Shown piece after piece: positions 36,699 through 45,788 of a stretch of 64,000 nucleotides of DNA. The translations under genes were made by a program, and so were the position numbers. The number at the start of each line of letters is the position of its first letter. Position 1 is the stretch's first letter. Below the pieces are notes generated by a model. That model had not been told where the DNA came from. It worked only from the letters and a program-made list of their open reading frames with translations, and ran no database searches. Origin of the DNA: Candidatus Nitrosoglobus terrae (GTDB lineage Bacteria; Pseudomonadota; Gammaproteobacteria; Nitrosococcales; Nitrosococcaceae); contig NZ_AP014836.1 in assembly GCF_002356115.1 (NCBI RefSeq), positions 1,127,001 to 1,191,000 of the forward strand, read 5' to 3'.

Positions 36699-38210
36699 TC
36701 AGCTTTTTTCAAAAATAATTGAGGGATTTATTTTAAGCAATTCTGAGCATTTTATCCTAAGCTTTTTAAATTCCTCCTCGTTTTCCTCAATGTTTTTATA
36801 CCAAAACGGGATCATTTCAGAAAGCTTGTCCTGCCATTGCGTCGTTTTTATGCTGCTAGAGAATTCCAGTTGAAGCACATGCAACACAATATGCACTGCC
36901 GTTGAAGCACCAGGGGAAGCGCCTAGTAAAGCCGTAATGCTTCCGTTTTTACTGTGAACTACTTCCGTTCCGAATTGAAGGATACCGCCTTTTTGTGGAT
37001 CTTTTTTTATAACCTGTACTCTTTGTCCTGCCGTTTTCAGCTCCCAATCCTTATCATCAGCATCTTTTATAAATTTTCGTAGCGCATCCATACGATCCCT
37101 ATGGCTCATATGTACCTCTTTGATAAGATAGCTCACTAACGGTAGGTTATGCCAAAAAACGCTCCAATAAGCTGATAAATTAGACTTGTTTATACTCCTA
37201 AACAGATCAAAAAAAGAGCCTTTTTTTAAAAATTTAGTGCTAAATCCGGCAAAAGGCCCAAAAAGCAGCGCCTCTTTGCCATTAATATACCGCATATCTA
37301 AATGGGGCATACTCATGGGAGGAGCTCCCGATCCAGCTTTACTGTACACTTTAGCGTAATGTTTTTTAATTATTTCTGGATTATTGCAAATTAACCATCG
37401 GCCACTGACTGGAAAACCCCCATATCCATTTTTCTCTGGAATCTTTATTTTTTGCAATAAGGGAAGCGTACCACCGCCCGCACCCATAAAAATGCGGCTA
37501 GCAGTATAGTATTCCTTCTTGCCAACACTCAGATTCTTAACTTCTACTAACCATTCCATTCCATCACTGGAGTCTATGCCTAACACCTCATGATGAGTGT
37601 AAACATAGGTATTGAATTGCTCTTTTAAAATTCTAAAATAACTACGGGTAAGCTGATCGAAATTGACCTCAGTGCCTAATCCCATCCGGGTGGCCGCCAT
37701 CACTTCTGAAGGCTTTCGCTGATTCATAATTAAAGGAAGCCATTTTTTCAGCACCTCAAAATCATCTGAAAACTCCATTTCTTTAAACAGCACATGTTTT
37801 TTCATTGCCTGATATCGATCTGTCAGGAAAGCCACATTTTCCTCCCCCGTTACCCAACTATAATGGGGAACAGGATAAATAAATGCTTTTGGATCTTCTA
37901 ACAGACCTTTTTCAATCAGATAAACCCAGAACTGTTTAGATAGTTCAAATTGCGTGCAAATCTCAACTGCCTTGCTGATGTTAATAGCCCCTTCTTTATT
38001 TCTTTCAGTGTAATTCAGCTCGCAAAAACCCGCATGCCCCGTTCCAGCATTATTCCAAACCCCCGAGCTTTCAAGGGCAACATCATCCAGCTTTTCTAAA
38101 ATGAGGATCTTTATGTGTTCATCTATTAATTTTAGTATCAACGCGAGGGTGGCGCTCATAATCCCACCACCGACGCAAATTAAATCGTATTTTTTATCGT
38201 GAACAGTCAT
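36699..38210 (-). CDS. mqo: Malate:quinone oxidoreductase
   Basis: A membrane-associated FAD enzyme oxidising malate to oxaloacetate with electrons passed to quinone. 503 aa. The Rossmann FAD motif is DLICVGGGIMSATLALIL at the N-terminus; SSGVWNNAGTGHAGFCELNYT is the Mqo signature, followed by FMGAGGGTLPLLQK and the C-terminal LGASPGASTAVHIVLHVL. It belongs to the standard Mqo family. Codon use is Lys/AT-rich but comparable with the neighbours. It stands alone, divergent from a membrane gene. Confidence 0.95.
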   Translation of the reverse strand: MTVHDKKYDLICVGGGIMSATLALILKLIDEHIKILILEKLDDVALESSGVWNNAGTGHAGFCELNYTERNKEGAINISKAVEICTQFELSKQFWVYLIEKGLLEDPKAFIYPVPHYSWVTGEENVAFLTDRYQAMKKHVLFKEMEFSDDFEVLKKWLPLIMNQRKPSEVMAATRMGLGTEVNFDQLTRSYFRILKEQFNTYVYTHHEVLGIDSSDGMEWLVEVKNLSVGKKEYYTASRIFMGAGGGTLPLLQKIKIPEKNGYGGFPVSGRWLICNNPEIIKKHYAKVYSKAGSGAPPMSMPHLDMRYINGKEALLFGPFAGFSTKFLKKGSFFDLFRSINKSNLSAYWSVFWHNLPLVSYLIKEVHMSHRDRMDALRKFIKDADDKDWELKTAGQRVQVIKKDPQKGGILQFGTEVVHSKNGSITALLGASPGASTAVHIVLHVLQLEFSSSIKTTQWQDKLSEMIPFWYKNIEENEEEFKKLRIKCSELLKINPSIIFEKS

Positions 38211-38280
38211 TTACTTAAATTTTTCTATGAAATAGACGATACCAATTTTAATTTTATTCTTTAACTAAACTAGTTAATCG

Positions 38281-38970
38281 TTGGTGATTATAGTGAAATA
38301 TATTATTAAAGCAGCATTAGCTGGGTTTGGATTCAGTATGGGGAGGGATGCATATAAAGGTGTAAAAAAGGATCCTGCCCCTCTACTCATAGTACTTCTT
38401 TACACACTGATTATACTTCTCGTTTTTATACCGCCTATTCTTATTAGGCGGTCTATGGTATGGATAGTTAGAAACTATAAAAGTATATATCAAAGCATAG
38501 CTATACGTATGGCCTCAATCATTGTTCTATTCTTGGTTAGCTCATGCTTATTACTTGATCCCATACTGATTCATCAGAATCAGAGGTATATACCGTATAA
38601 TTATCAAACACTTATAAGCTATTTAATCTTTATACCTATTGTTACTGTGTATATTGTGCGCTATTTACTACCCTATATACCCAGTAGCTTTATTTCATTT
38701 TTAGATCCCGTATTAGATCCTATATTTGCTTCTGTATTTAATATATACCTACATATAGTTAGATGGCTTATAAAAACACTCAATATGTTTGTAGATCCTA
38801 GCCATGTTTTAGCTATGGATGTTTCAGTTTTTGCTAATAATACTGTTCGTAAGGAGCGTATTATTTTTGCTACTATCTTCATTTTTTATGTGACGTTAGT
38901 AGTCTCCGGCTTCATGGCTGGCCTTTCTCAAAGAAAGAAAAGAAGGCTAATGTGGGAGAGAGAAGGGTGA
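38281..38970 (+). CDS. Hypothetical polytopic membrane protein, 229 aa
   Basis: I do not recognise the family. Four or five hydrophobic helices are apparent (about 28-52 PLLIVLLYTLIILLVFIPPIL, 78-97, 108-127, and a C-terminal helix near 196-215 IIFATIFIFYVTLVVSGFM). It ends in a very basic tail (QRKKRRLMWEREG). The first possible starts are TTG 38281, GTG 38284 and GTG 38293, none with a convincing ribosome binding site; MGRDAYKGVKK at residue 20 is another. The text GRDAYKGVKKD near the N-terminus suggests a cytoplasmic loop. No neighbour points to a role. Confidence 0.6.
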   Translation: MVIIVKYIIKAALAGFGFSMGRDAYKGVKKDPAPLLIVLLYTLIILLVFIPPILIRRSMVWIVRNYKSIYQSIAIRMASIIVLFLVSSCLLLDPILIHQNQRYIPYNYQTLISYLIFIPIVTVYIVRYLLPYIPSSFISFLDPVLDPIFASVFNIYLHIVRWLIKTLNMFVDPSHVLAMDVSVFANNTVRKERIIFATIFIFYVTLVVSGFMAGLSQRKKRRLMWEREG

Positions 38971-39035
38971 GATAAAAGGTTATTGGCTGTAGAAATACTA
39001 AACTAAATTCTGGAGTAGGTGAAAAACGAAGGCAT

Positions 39036-39074
39036 AGCCTCCATATAGGAAGTACTCCCCCTCCTATATAGGCT
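39036..39074. terminator. Hairpin between convergent genes
   Basis: AGCCTCCATATAGGA and TCCTATATAGGCT form an imperfect stem of about 13 bp with an ~11-nt loop, between the membrane-protein stop (38970) and the DUF2780 stop (39097). It could end transcription from either side. There is no strong U tract. Confidence 0.5.
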
Positions 39075-39096
39075 AAGCTCTGTTTTATACAGATCC

Positions 39097-39618
39097 TTAA
39101 GGCACTAAAGCAGATTGCAGTAGATTAGCAAGTGCCTGCCCACCATTTGTTTTCACATAGTCGGTAACTATAGGGATATACTGCTTAATCATCTCTGGGG
39201 AAAGATTAAGCTGCTTAAAGGAAGAAACCAAGGAATTCATATTTGCTAATTTATCACCGCTAGCCCCCCCCAGCATTGAAGCTAACTCACTAGCAGCACC
39301 TGATTTAGAGACCTGAGGAGCCGCGCCTAGCAAATTACTCATTCCTGGCACAGATTGAGATAATGCTGTAAATGTTTGGGGATCCAAGTTTTCTTTTGCT
39401 GCTTTGAAAAGCGCACCCGCGCCCCCTAAAGCCTGTTCCTGAGAAACGCCTAGCTGGCTAGTCAGTATGCTAGCTAAACCATTTCCCCCTTGAGCGCTTT
39501 TAATCGCCTGCTCAGCAGCTGTAGCCAAACTACTATCGGCAGAGCCAGCAGCATTCCCGTTTTCTATAAAAGATAGCGCTAATATAAATGCGATCATTCT
39601 TATACAACTTATTTTCAT
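39097..39618 (-). CDS. DUF2780 (VcgC/VcgE-like) exported protein
   Basis: 173 aa with a signal peptide (MIAFILALSFIENGNAAG). The mature part is helical and rich in Ala, Gly, Ser and Leu: LASILTSQLGVSQEQALGGAGALFKAAK, VPGMSNLLGAAP, and MNSLVSSFKQLNLSPEMIKQYIPIV. This matches DUF2780, a periplasmic family of unknown function. The last gene in the minus-strand Ter-type run, 59 nt after the second TerD gene; whether it belongs to the operon is unproven. Confidence 0.78.
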   Translation of the reverse strand: MKISCIRMIAFILALSFIENGNAAGSADSSLATAAEQAIKSAQGGNGLASILTSQLGVSQEQALGGAGALFKAAKENLDPQTFTALSQSVPGMSNLLGAAPQVSKSGAASELASMLGGASGDKLANMNSLVSSFKQLNLSPEMIKQYIPIVTDYVKTNGGQALANLLQSALVP

Positions 39619-39677
39619 TGATACCCTCTCTTTATTAATCGATAGTAGGGTTACAGGTAATTTATTAATTTATAAAG

Positions 39678-40259
39678 CTATAAATAAGGACGAATGGCAG
39701 GGAGAAGCTCATGAAAGGTTCTACCATTAGCATTCTCACCAATTGCGTGCATCTTCCACTGATTATTACGACGATAAATCTTAGCCATGATTTGAGCATT
39801 ATGATCCCCTTGGCAGCTTAAATCATAACGGGCAATTTCTGTATTATTGCTACGATCTACTAAGCGACAAAAAGCATTTTGCACTTGATTAAAGTCTTGG
39901 CCTGTAAAATTATTCACTACAAATACCAAGCTCTTGGCAGCCTCTGGTACTCGCATTAAATCCACTATAATTTGCTCATCATCGCCTTCTCCCTCCCCAG
40001 TACGATTATCTCCGGTATGGGTAATACTTCCATCCTTACTTTGCAACTGGCGAAACCAGACCGTATCAAATACGTTTCCTGTCTCATCAAATAAAATACA
40101 GGAAGCATCTAGATCAATGGATTGGCTGCCACCTCCAAAACCAAAAAACCCCTTCTTTTCTGCGGCATCCCAGCCTAATCCCATTACTACTTGACTTAAA
40201 GTACCACCACTCCCTTTCTCAAGAGAAATTTTCTGACCTTTGACTAATTTAATTGACAT
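39678..40259 (-). CDS. TerD-family protein (TerZ-like)
   Basis: 193 aa. Tellurium-resistance/stress family of Ca2+-binding beta-sandwich proteins. Ca2+-site and family motifs are VVMGLGWDAAE, SIDLDASCILFDE and [18 protein letters not shown]. The insert KKGFFGFGGGSQ after GLGWD is typical of TerZ/YceC-like members rather than TerD itself. TerD proteins are thought to assemble on or near membranes with TerC and to mediate chemical-stress responses. It follows the DUF475 gene by 43 nt. Confidence 0.92.
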   Translation of the reverse strand: MSIKLVKGQKISLEKGSGGTLSQVVMGLGWDAAEKKGFFGFGGGSQSIDLDASCILFDETGNVFDTVWFRQLQSKDGSITHTGDNRTGEGEGDDEQIIVDLMRVPEAAKSLVFVVNNFTGQDFNQVQNAFCRLVDRSNNTEIARYDLSCQGDHNAQIMAKIYRRNNQWKMHAIGENANGRTFHELLPAIRPYL

Positions 40260-40302
40260 ATTATCCTCCGAAGTAACGAACTAACTTTAACGAGATTATT
40301 TT

Positions 40303-41328
40303 TTAAGTAGCTTGTTCTTGAATCAGTTCTCGTTTCCTATATCGAATTGATGAGAATAAAGCTAAGCTGATAAAAGTAGCCCCAATTAATCCAGTGACAA
40401 CCTCGGGTACTTCAATCTGAGTACTTATCAGCATAATGAAAGCTAACGCGCCAATCGCATAATGGGCACCATGTTCAAGGAACACATATTCATCTAGAGT
40501 TCCCATGCGTACCATATACACTGTGATACACCTAACGAACATAGCGCCAATAGCTAGCCCTAGCATGATAATGATGACATCCTTAGTAATTGCAAAAGCA
40601 CCAATTACCCCATCAAATGAGAAAGAAGCATCTAAAACTTCCAGATAAAGAAAACCCATCACCCCAGCACGTTTTACTCCATGGGCAATGGCTTCTCCCT
40701 CTTCTTGTTCAAATAATCCAGAGATGCTATGGATAAGCACAAATAGCATAATACCGCTAATCCCCGAGAGCATCCCGCTTAACCTTGCCTCTGGAGGTAA
40801 AAATCCCTGAAGAATCCATAAAATACCCAGTGATACAACCATCTCAATTGATTCTAGCTTACCAACAGTGGCTAATTTCTTCTCAATCACTCCCAGCCAA
40901 TGTAAATCTTTGCTCTCATCGAATAAAAAGGAAAAAAACACCATCAATAAAAACATACCGCCAAACACAGAGATTTCCACATGGGAAGCATGCAAATGAG
41001 CGGAATAGGTATCTGGATCTTTTAATGCCATCTGCACTACCTCTGCCATCCCAAGATGAGCTACTACAGCTACAATGGCAATGGGAAAGAGTAAGCGCAT
41101 ACCAAACACCGCAATTAGAATACCCCAAGTCAGAAAACGAGATTGCCATTTTGGATCCATATCCTTAAGAACGGAGGCATTCACAACCGCATTATCAAAC
41201 GATAAGCTTACTTCAAGAATTCCTAGGATAGCAGTAATCAACAAACCCGTAGTCCCGCCCCATAGAAAAGCAGCCGTTAATCCCAGCGCAGTCACTAAAA
41301 AAGAATATTTAAAATGTCGCATAATCAA
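40303..41328 (-). CDS. DUF475 TerC-like integral membrane protein
   Basis: 341 aa with about nine helices. The segment GILEVSLSFDNAVVNASVLKDM is the TerC/DUF475 hallmark with a conserved Glu and an intramembrane Asp-Asn, echoed in the second half by VLDASFSFDGVIGAFAIT. This internal pseudo-symmetry is typical of TerC transporters/metal-binding membrane scaffolds. The position between the CitE-like and TerD-like genes supports a Ter complex. A nearby second Met (residue 3) may be the actual start. Confidence 0.92.
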   Translation of the reverse strand: MIMRHFKYSFLVTALGLTAAFLWGGTTGLLITAILGILEVSLSFDNAVVNASVLKDMDPKWQSRFLTWGILIAVFGMRLLFPIAIVAVVAHLGMAEVVQMALKDPDTYSAHLHASHVEISVFGGMFLLMVFFSFLFDESKDLHWLGVIEKKLATVGKLESIEMVVSLGILWILQGFLPPEARLSGMLSGISGIMLFVLIHSISGLFEQEEGEAIAHGVKRAGVMGFLYLEVLDASFSFDGVIGAFAITKDVIIIMLGLAIGAMFVRCITVYMVRMGTLDEYVFLEHGAHYAIGALAFIMLISTQIEVPEVVTGLIGATFISLALFSSIRYRKRELIQEQAT

Positions 41329-41356
41329 AGTTAACCGATAGGTTTTTTACTATTAA

Positions 41357-42319
41357 TCACATCTTAATAAAATTAAGTGGGCAGATACTATTATCTGTCC
41401 GCTCACAACGTATTCCATAAAATTCAGCCCGTAAGAGTAACTGCTCCGCCCAAGATCGGTGAGTAGAGATTTCAACCATCTGATCATTGAATTTAAATAC
41501 TGCTGGAGCTCCTTCCTTAAGCACTTCTTTTGCCAAATCCATATCCCTTTGAAACACTCGATAAACCGCCTCTATCACCGAGATCTGGGTTGGGTGAATT
41601 GCTGTTTTAGCAAATAAACCATGGATAATATCCAATTCTACCTCCCGTTGTAAAACCTCATAGCTATCAAGATACTCAAAAACTGGAGCCGAAAGCTCAT
41701 AACCCGCAGGGCGGAAAGTTAAAATAATATCATTAATTACCCTACATAGGGGCGTATCATACAAGGTAAAATTCCTTGGGCGTCTAAGCTTTAATAAGCG
41801 CAGCAGATCATTACCTCCGATTCGAAGGCATAGAATTGGGTTGCCTACTTTAGTGAACTCATTACATAATATTTCAAGTCGTTTTCGACTAAAAGCAACT
41901 TCAGTCTCAAGGGTCGGCATTAAAATCAGCGTAGGTATCCGAGCAGCTATCTCTGCATAAATCGGTAGATTATTTTCATTTATTTTAGGCAATACAAACC
42001 CATCAATATTTGTAATCTCAGGGATACCTATTAATTGAGATAATACCTCAGGATTACGAGGACGGATAAATCGCAATAAAGGGGAAGGCTGAAGTTGCTC
42101 CAATGCTACTCGTAAATTAACAAGTGCAAGGGTTAATTCTTTCTCTAAAATAGAATCTTCAGTGCAGACAACTACTGAGCGTAACTTAGCCAGTTTTCGT
42201 TGATTAAGCACCTCTACAATATCCTTTCGAGTAGCTGGCATATAAAGCGTGGCCCCAAGTTCTATATAGCAAGGTATACGCTCTCGTACTGGCTGCACCC
42301 TTAATTGCGGCTGATACAT
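41357..42319 (-). CDS. HpcH/HpaI (CitE-like) lyase of the Ter cluster
   Basis: 320 aa. A TIM-barrel aldolase/lyase-like protein of the HpcH/HpaI (citrate lyase beta-like) superfamily: GATLYMPATRKDIVEVL at the N-terminus, SVVVCTEDSI, ITNIDGFVLPKINENN, LILMPTLETEVAF (metal-ligand Glu region), ILCLRIGGNDLL and LELDIIHGLFAKTAIHPTQI. The final HPTQI is the typical end of the CitE barrel. In Ter-associated operons such lyases have been proposed to act with PRTases in making an unknown nucleoside-like metabolite; the substrate here is unknown. Confidence 0.82.
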   Translation of the reverse strand: MYQPQLRVQPVRERIPCYIELGATLYMPATRKDIVEVLNQRKLAKLRSVVVCTEDSILEKELTLALVNLRVALEQLQPSPLLRFIRPRNPEVLSQLIGIPEITNIDGFVLPKINENNLPIYAEIAARIPTLILMPTLETEVAFSRKRLEILCNEFTKVGNPILCLRIGGNDLLRLLKLRRPRNFTLYDTPLCRVINDIILTFRPAGYELSAPVFEYLDSYEVLQREVELDIIHGLFAKTAIHPTQISVIEAVYRVFQRDMDLAKEVLKEGAPAVFKFNDQMVEISTHRSWAEQLLLRAEFYGIRCERTDNSICPLNFIKM

Positions 42320-42337
42320 ATTACATTACTGAATAAT

Positions 42338-43450
42338 CTAATTTTTCCCTATTGTTTTGATAAAGGCCACCGCGCTAAAAGGCATATTTGGTTGATGCTC
42401 AATAGCAATCTCTTTCTCTTTAGCTAACATTAATAAATGAGCCAGATCATCTGATTCTAGATCCCGTAATAATAACCTTTCTGGAACACGGCGCAGCATA
42501 ACCCGCGTTGCTTCAGCAATGCCCGGTTTAATATGATGAATACTTCTAATTCCATACTGTTTTATCCAACGATCGAAGTAAACATTAGCCTGAGCTTGAA
42601 TATGATGCTGTTTGCGAGAACGCAATGAAAGTGGGGCAGCGTCCTTAGTAGTATCCATCTGAGACTCCACCTCATCCAAAAACCAATTGCTCAGATCATA
42701 GGGCTGTAGATAATCATAAACAATGCAACCATGAAATTGTCCCGGATGGATCTGCGAATTCAGTATAGAGCGAGAGACCAGCCCAGAGACAGTAGCATTA
42801 AGCATACCCGAGGGAATAGCATAATCTTCATAGGTAGCCGCCACATCTGCTACCCCAGCCACATCAGAAATCACATAAAGTGAATCTTGAAGCTGCTCTG
42901 AATGACGTGAATTCCAATACGCAATAGCTCGTTTAAGCTCCTTTGCAATGACTCCCTTACCGGTCCAAGCATCAATAAAAACAACTCCCGATGCCGAACG
43001 TTGATGTTCTCTTAGCAGAAAAGCTAAAGCCTGCTCATCGATACCCCGATCCCTAATAATTGAGATGGAATAATGTCTAGATTCAACATGCAGATGGCGA
43101 CTTAATGCCCGTTGAAGTAATGCCCCTATAGGAGTGCCTGCCCGAGCTAATGATACTAACGTGATAGGATCTGGTCGTGTATTAATAATACTATAAGCTA
43201 ATCTCATCACCTGAGCAGCCATACGACTTTTATATTTTTGGGTTAGTTTCCGAAATAACGCTATATAAGGCACGCTAGGCGGTAACTCAGCGCTGATCAT
43301 CTCTGAATAATGCTTTGCACCAGACTGGACTAAGCATTCTTTCTCATAAATAGAGAAATTCTGAGAATGTCTCCATAACGGAGTAAGTAAAAACTGACAG
43401 TCATCCTGGTGATAACTGCCCGTTATAGGGCAAAGAAGTCGCACAGCCAC
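42338..43450 (-). CDS. StiP-family / PRTase-Pelota protein of the Ter cluster
   Basis: 370 aa. It matches the family annotated as 'cysteine protease StiP', which comparative work on Ter systems describes instead as a phosphoribosyltransferase-like protein with a C-terminal Pelota RNA-binding-like domain. Seen here: TGSYHQDDCQFLLTPLW, LVSLARAGTPIGALLQRAL (PRTase-like core), VFIDAWTGKGVIAKEL, in the place of the PRPP loop, and LLLRDLESDDLAHLLMLAKE...FSAVAFIK as the Pelota-like tail. The start is GTG 43450 with AAGAAG upstream. A 132-nt gap without a gene separates it from the preceding PRTase. The protease label is not supported by an evident triad. Confidence 0.75.
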   Translation of the reverse strand: MAVRLLCPITGSYHQDDCQFLLTPLWRHSQNFSIYEKECLVQSGAKHYSEMISAELPPSVPYIALFRKLTQKYKSRMAAQVMRLAYSIINTRPDPITLVSLARAGTPIGALLQRALSRHLHVESRHYSISIIRDRGIDEQALAFLLREHQRSASGVVFIDAWTGKGVIAKELKRAIAYWNSRHSEQLQDSLYVISDVAGVADVAATYEDYAIPSGMLNATVSGLVSRSILNSQIHPGQFHGCIVYDYLQPYDLSNWFLDEVESQMDTTKDAAPLSLRSRKQHHIQAQANVYFDRWIKQYGIRSIHHIKPGIAEATRVMLRRVPERLLLRDLESDDLAHLLMLAKEKEIAIEHQPNMPFSAVAFIKTIGKN

Positions 43451-43582
43451 TTCTTAACGATGATAGTTTGACAAACCCAAGCAAGCACTCCGATAAAGCA
43501 GAAAATGGGTCAGCAAACGCACATCGGGCGATAATTGCAACATGCACGTAAGCAGTTAACCCCAAGAGTTGTTATCAGTACC

Positions 43583-44680
43583 TTAGCCATTAACCCCCCA
43601 AATACTTCCTCCAATTTGTTCTGGAAGATTATGATTAGCCGCTAGCTTAGCAAGCTCATAAGCAATGATAATTTCTCGACCACAAGGTGGATTATGCAGA
43701 TAATGATCAATACCCTCCTTGTATTCATCTTTAAAGCATAGGCTCGCACCAATAGAGTCACCAACCTGAATCGGCGATCGGGTAGTGCTCTGAAATAACA
43801 CATTAAAACCTTCTTTTTCTAAAGATTCAGCCCATAAAAATGGTTGAAATAGAAACTCACCTGTCCCCACAACAGAAACATTATGCCTTTTAGGGTAAGG
43901 TCCTTTTATTATAAGAGCCTCCCTCATATTCATTCCTCTTCGACCTATATCCTGTCGGGCCTGTAAAGTTGGTTGAAGTCGCTTAACTTTTTTAGGTAAG
44001 ACTGGCTTAAATCCCACATTGGGTATAAATGAGAATGTCCCCTCTAATAGATTAATAAATGAGACCGCTCTAGCAAAACTCTCTTGAATAGCTTGTTTTT
44101 GGGTAGCAGAGAGCCAATTTACGATGGATAGCAATATAACACTACCGATATTGGGTAGTTTTCCTATAAGCTCGCGTCCTAACTGAGTAAGTGTTCTTCC
44201 AGTACTAATTTCGTCATCTACTAAAACTAAGGTCTTAGCCTTAAGAAATTGCTGCCAAAGCGCAGGTAAAGGTTGATAGAGAATATGACTAGGAGCATGG
44301 CTATGTATCTCATCAAAGCAAACCCACTCAGCTGCCGATAGCTTATGACGAGTAGTATGTTGAAAGACAACATCCCCATACGCTGTAAGCTTAACAAAAC
44401 TATCAGCAACGCCCGCTCCTAAGCCCGTTGCCGTTTCAGCCATACCAATGAAGATAACCGGATCTGACACCTTTGGAAGCAATGCTGCTAACCGGTTATA
44501 AATACCTCGCATTATTGAAGGTTTGCAAGGGATATGCTTGCCAAGAACCTTAGAAACGAACAAATATCCCCGTTTAGGATTAATTCGACTGGCAAAGCCC
44601 AATAGATAATCTAGAGAAAGATCAGATTTATGAAGATCAATTTTTAGGATCCCAGCAGTCAGATGAATATACTGGCTCAT
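43583..44680 (-). CDS. Phosphoribosyltransferase with TRSP-like C-terminal domain
   Basis: 365 aa. An N-terminal orotate-PRTase-like domain carries the PRPP-binding loop TLVLVDDEISTGRTL (about residues 150-164), with FIGMAETATGLGAGVAD as the other nucleotide-binding segment. The C-terminal third (RRGMNMREALIIKGPYPKRHNVSVVGTGEF..., GREIIIAYELAKLAAN) corresponds to the TRSP domain found fused to PRTases in Ter-linked operons. It is preceded by a strong hairpin ending three bases before ATG and lacks an obvious ribosome binding site. The pathway is predicted to make or modify a nucleotide-derived molecule. Confidence 0.8.
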   Translation of the reverse strand: MSQYIHLTAGILKIDLHKSDLSLDYLLGFASRINPKRGYLFVSKVLGKHIPCKPSIMRGIYNRLAALLPKVSDPVIFIGMAETATGLGAGVADSFVKLTAYGDVVFQHTTRHKLSAAEWVCFDEIHSHAPSHILYQPLPALWQQFLKAKTLVLVDDEISTGRTLTQLGRELIGKLPNIGSVILLSIVNWLSATQKQAIQESFARAVSFINLLEGTFSFIPNVGFKPVLPKKVKRLQPTLQARQDIGRRGMNMREALIIKGPYPKRHNVSVVGTGEFLFQPFLWAESLEKEGFNVLFQSTTRSPIQVGDSIGASLCFKDEYKEGIDHYLHNPPCGREIIIAYELAKLAANHNLPEQIGGSIWGVNG

Positions 44681-44683
44681 AAT

Positions 44684-44718
44684 AAAGAATGCACTAGCAA
44701 TCTACCAGTGCATTCTTT
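44684..44718 (-). promoter_or_regulatory. Intercistronic hairpin (attenuator-like) between terD and the PRTase gene
   Basis: On the minus strand AAAGAATGCACT and AGTGCATTCTTT form a perfect 12-bp stem around an 11-nt loop, followed by ATT and then the ATG of the PRTase gene. It begins 16 nt after the terD stop. It could be a partial terminator, an RNase-processing barrier, or a structure hiding the ribosome binding site of the downstream gene. Confidence 0.75.
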
Positions 44719-44733
44719 CTTTTAATAAACGGC

Positions 44734-45312
44734 TCAGCCAATATTAACGCCGAAATCCTTAGCAACACCTGCTAGCCCTCCTGCATAGCCTTGGCCTACT
44801 GCTTTAAATTTCCACTCCTCGCCATGGCGATAAAGTTCTCCAAAGATCATAGCAGTCTCAATACTGGCATCCTCCGATAAATCGTAACGAGTGATCTCCT
44901 TATGATCTGCATTATTGATAGCTCGAATAAAAGCATTACTCACTTGGCCAAAATTTTGCTTGCGAGATTCAGCTTCATGAATAGTCACAACAAAAACAAC
45001 CTTTTTAGCCTCTGCCGGCATTTTAAAGAGATTAACTACAATACTTTCATCATCACCTTCTCCTTGGCCAGTACGGTTATCACCTGTATGGGTCACCGTG
45101 CCACTAGGATCGGTAGTATTATTATAAAAAATAAAATGATTGTCGCTCAACACTTTATTACTTTCGCCTAAGATAAGCGCGCTAGCGTCCAAATCAAAAT
45201 CAGCACCATCTGTAGATCGAGAATCCCACCCAAGACCAAAGGTAATTTCTTTTAGCCCAGGGGCTTCTTTACTCAGGGATACGTTTTGTCCTTTCTGTAA
45301 CGTAACTGTCAT
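44734..45312 (-). CDS. terD: TerD-family tellurium resistance/stress protein
   Basis: 192 aa, canonical TerD length. Ca2+-binding motifs: [41 protein letters not shown] and [22 protein letters not shown]. The C-terminal [18 protein letters not shown] is diagnostic of TerD. A ribosome binding site (GAGGT) precedes the start. It lies 23 nt downstream of terB and ends before a hairpin that separates it from the enzyme genes. Confidence 0.95.
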   Translation of the reverse strand: MTVTLQKGQNVSLSKEAPGLKEITFGLGWDSRSTDGADFDLDASALILGESNKVLSDNHFIFYNNTTDPSGTVTHTGDNRTGQGEGDDESIVVNLFKMPAEAKKVVFVVTIHEAESRKQNFGQVSNAFIRAINNADHKEITRYDLSEDASIETAMIFGELYRHGEEWKFKAVGQGYAGGLAGVAKDFGVNIG

Positions 45313-45335
45313 TACTTACCTCTTAATTAATCACT

Positions 45336-45788
45336 TTAAAGATCAAAATCAGCCGGATTTAACCCTAACTCTGAGCAGATTTTTCTTGTTGCTTTTTTTT
45401 CAACCTCATCAAAGTTACCATCAGATGCCCCAATTGCGCAGCACACACGCACTAAGAGCCGAGCCTCCGACTCCTCTTTCTTTATTCTCCCTACCGCCTG
45501 AAGCGCACTAGCTTCACCAATAACATAATCAAACTCAAATTGACCAGAGTATTTCTCAAATAACCTAATCACCTCTCCTGTATCAAAAGTTGACAGTACA
45601 TCGGATGTTTTTAAAAACTTCATCATTGTCTGCTTTTCTTCGGGCTTGACCACTCCGTCTGCATAAGCCACTAAAGCGCACCCAGCAACAATGCTTTCTA
45701 ATAAATCCTTATTTCTAATTCGGGTAATTTCTTTTTTCAGATTGGAGGAAACTTCGTCAAACTTACCCTTTAACCAATTTAAGGCCAT
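45336..45788 (-). CDS. terB: TerB-family protein
   Basis: 150 aa. All-helical metal-binding TerB fold: ESIVAGCALVAYADGVVKPEEKQTMMKFL with the acidic turn ADGVVKPEE, and VCCAIGASDGNFDEVEKKATRKIC with the second acidic turn SDGNFDEVE. Both turns carry the metal ligands. TerB interacts with TerC-type membrane proteins. It is the first gene of the minus-strand Ter cluster, after a 358-nt intergenic region that should contain the promoter. Confidence 0.93.
   Translation of the reverse strand: MALNWLKGKFDEVSSNLKKEITRIRNKDLLESIVAGCALVAYADGVVKPEEKQTMMKFLKTSDVLSTFDTGEVIRLFEKYSGQFEFDYVIGEASALQAVGRIKKEESEARLLVRVCCAIGASDGNFDEVEKKATRKICSELGLNPADFDL

Noticed and set aside
42338-43450. Cysteine protease activity of the StiP-family protein
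   Set aside because: No credible Cys-His-Asp arrangement is visible; the PRTase/Pelota reading fits the context better.
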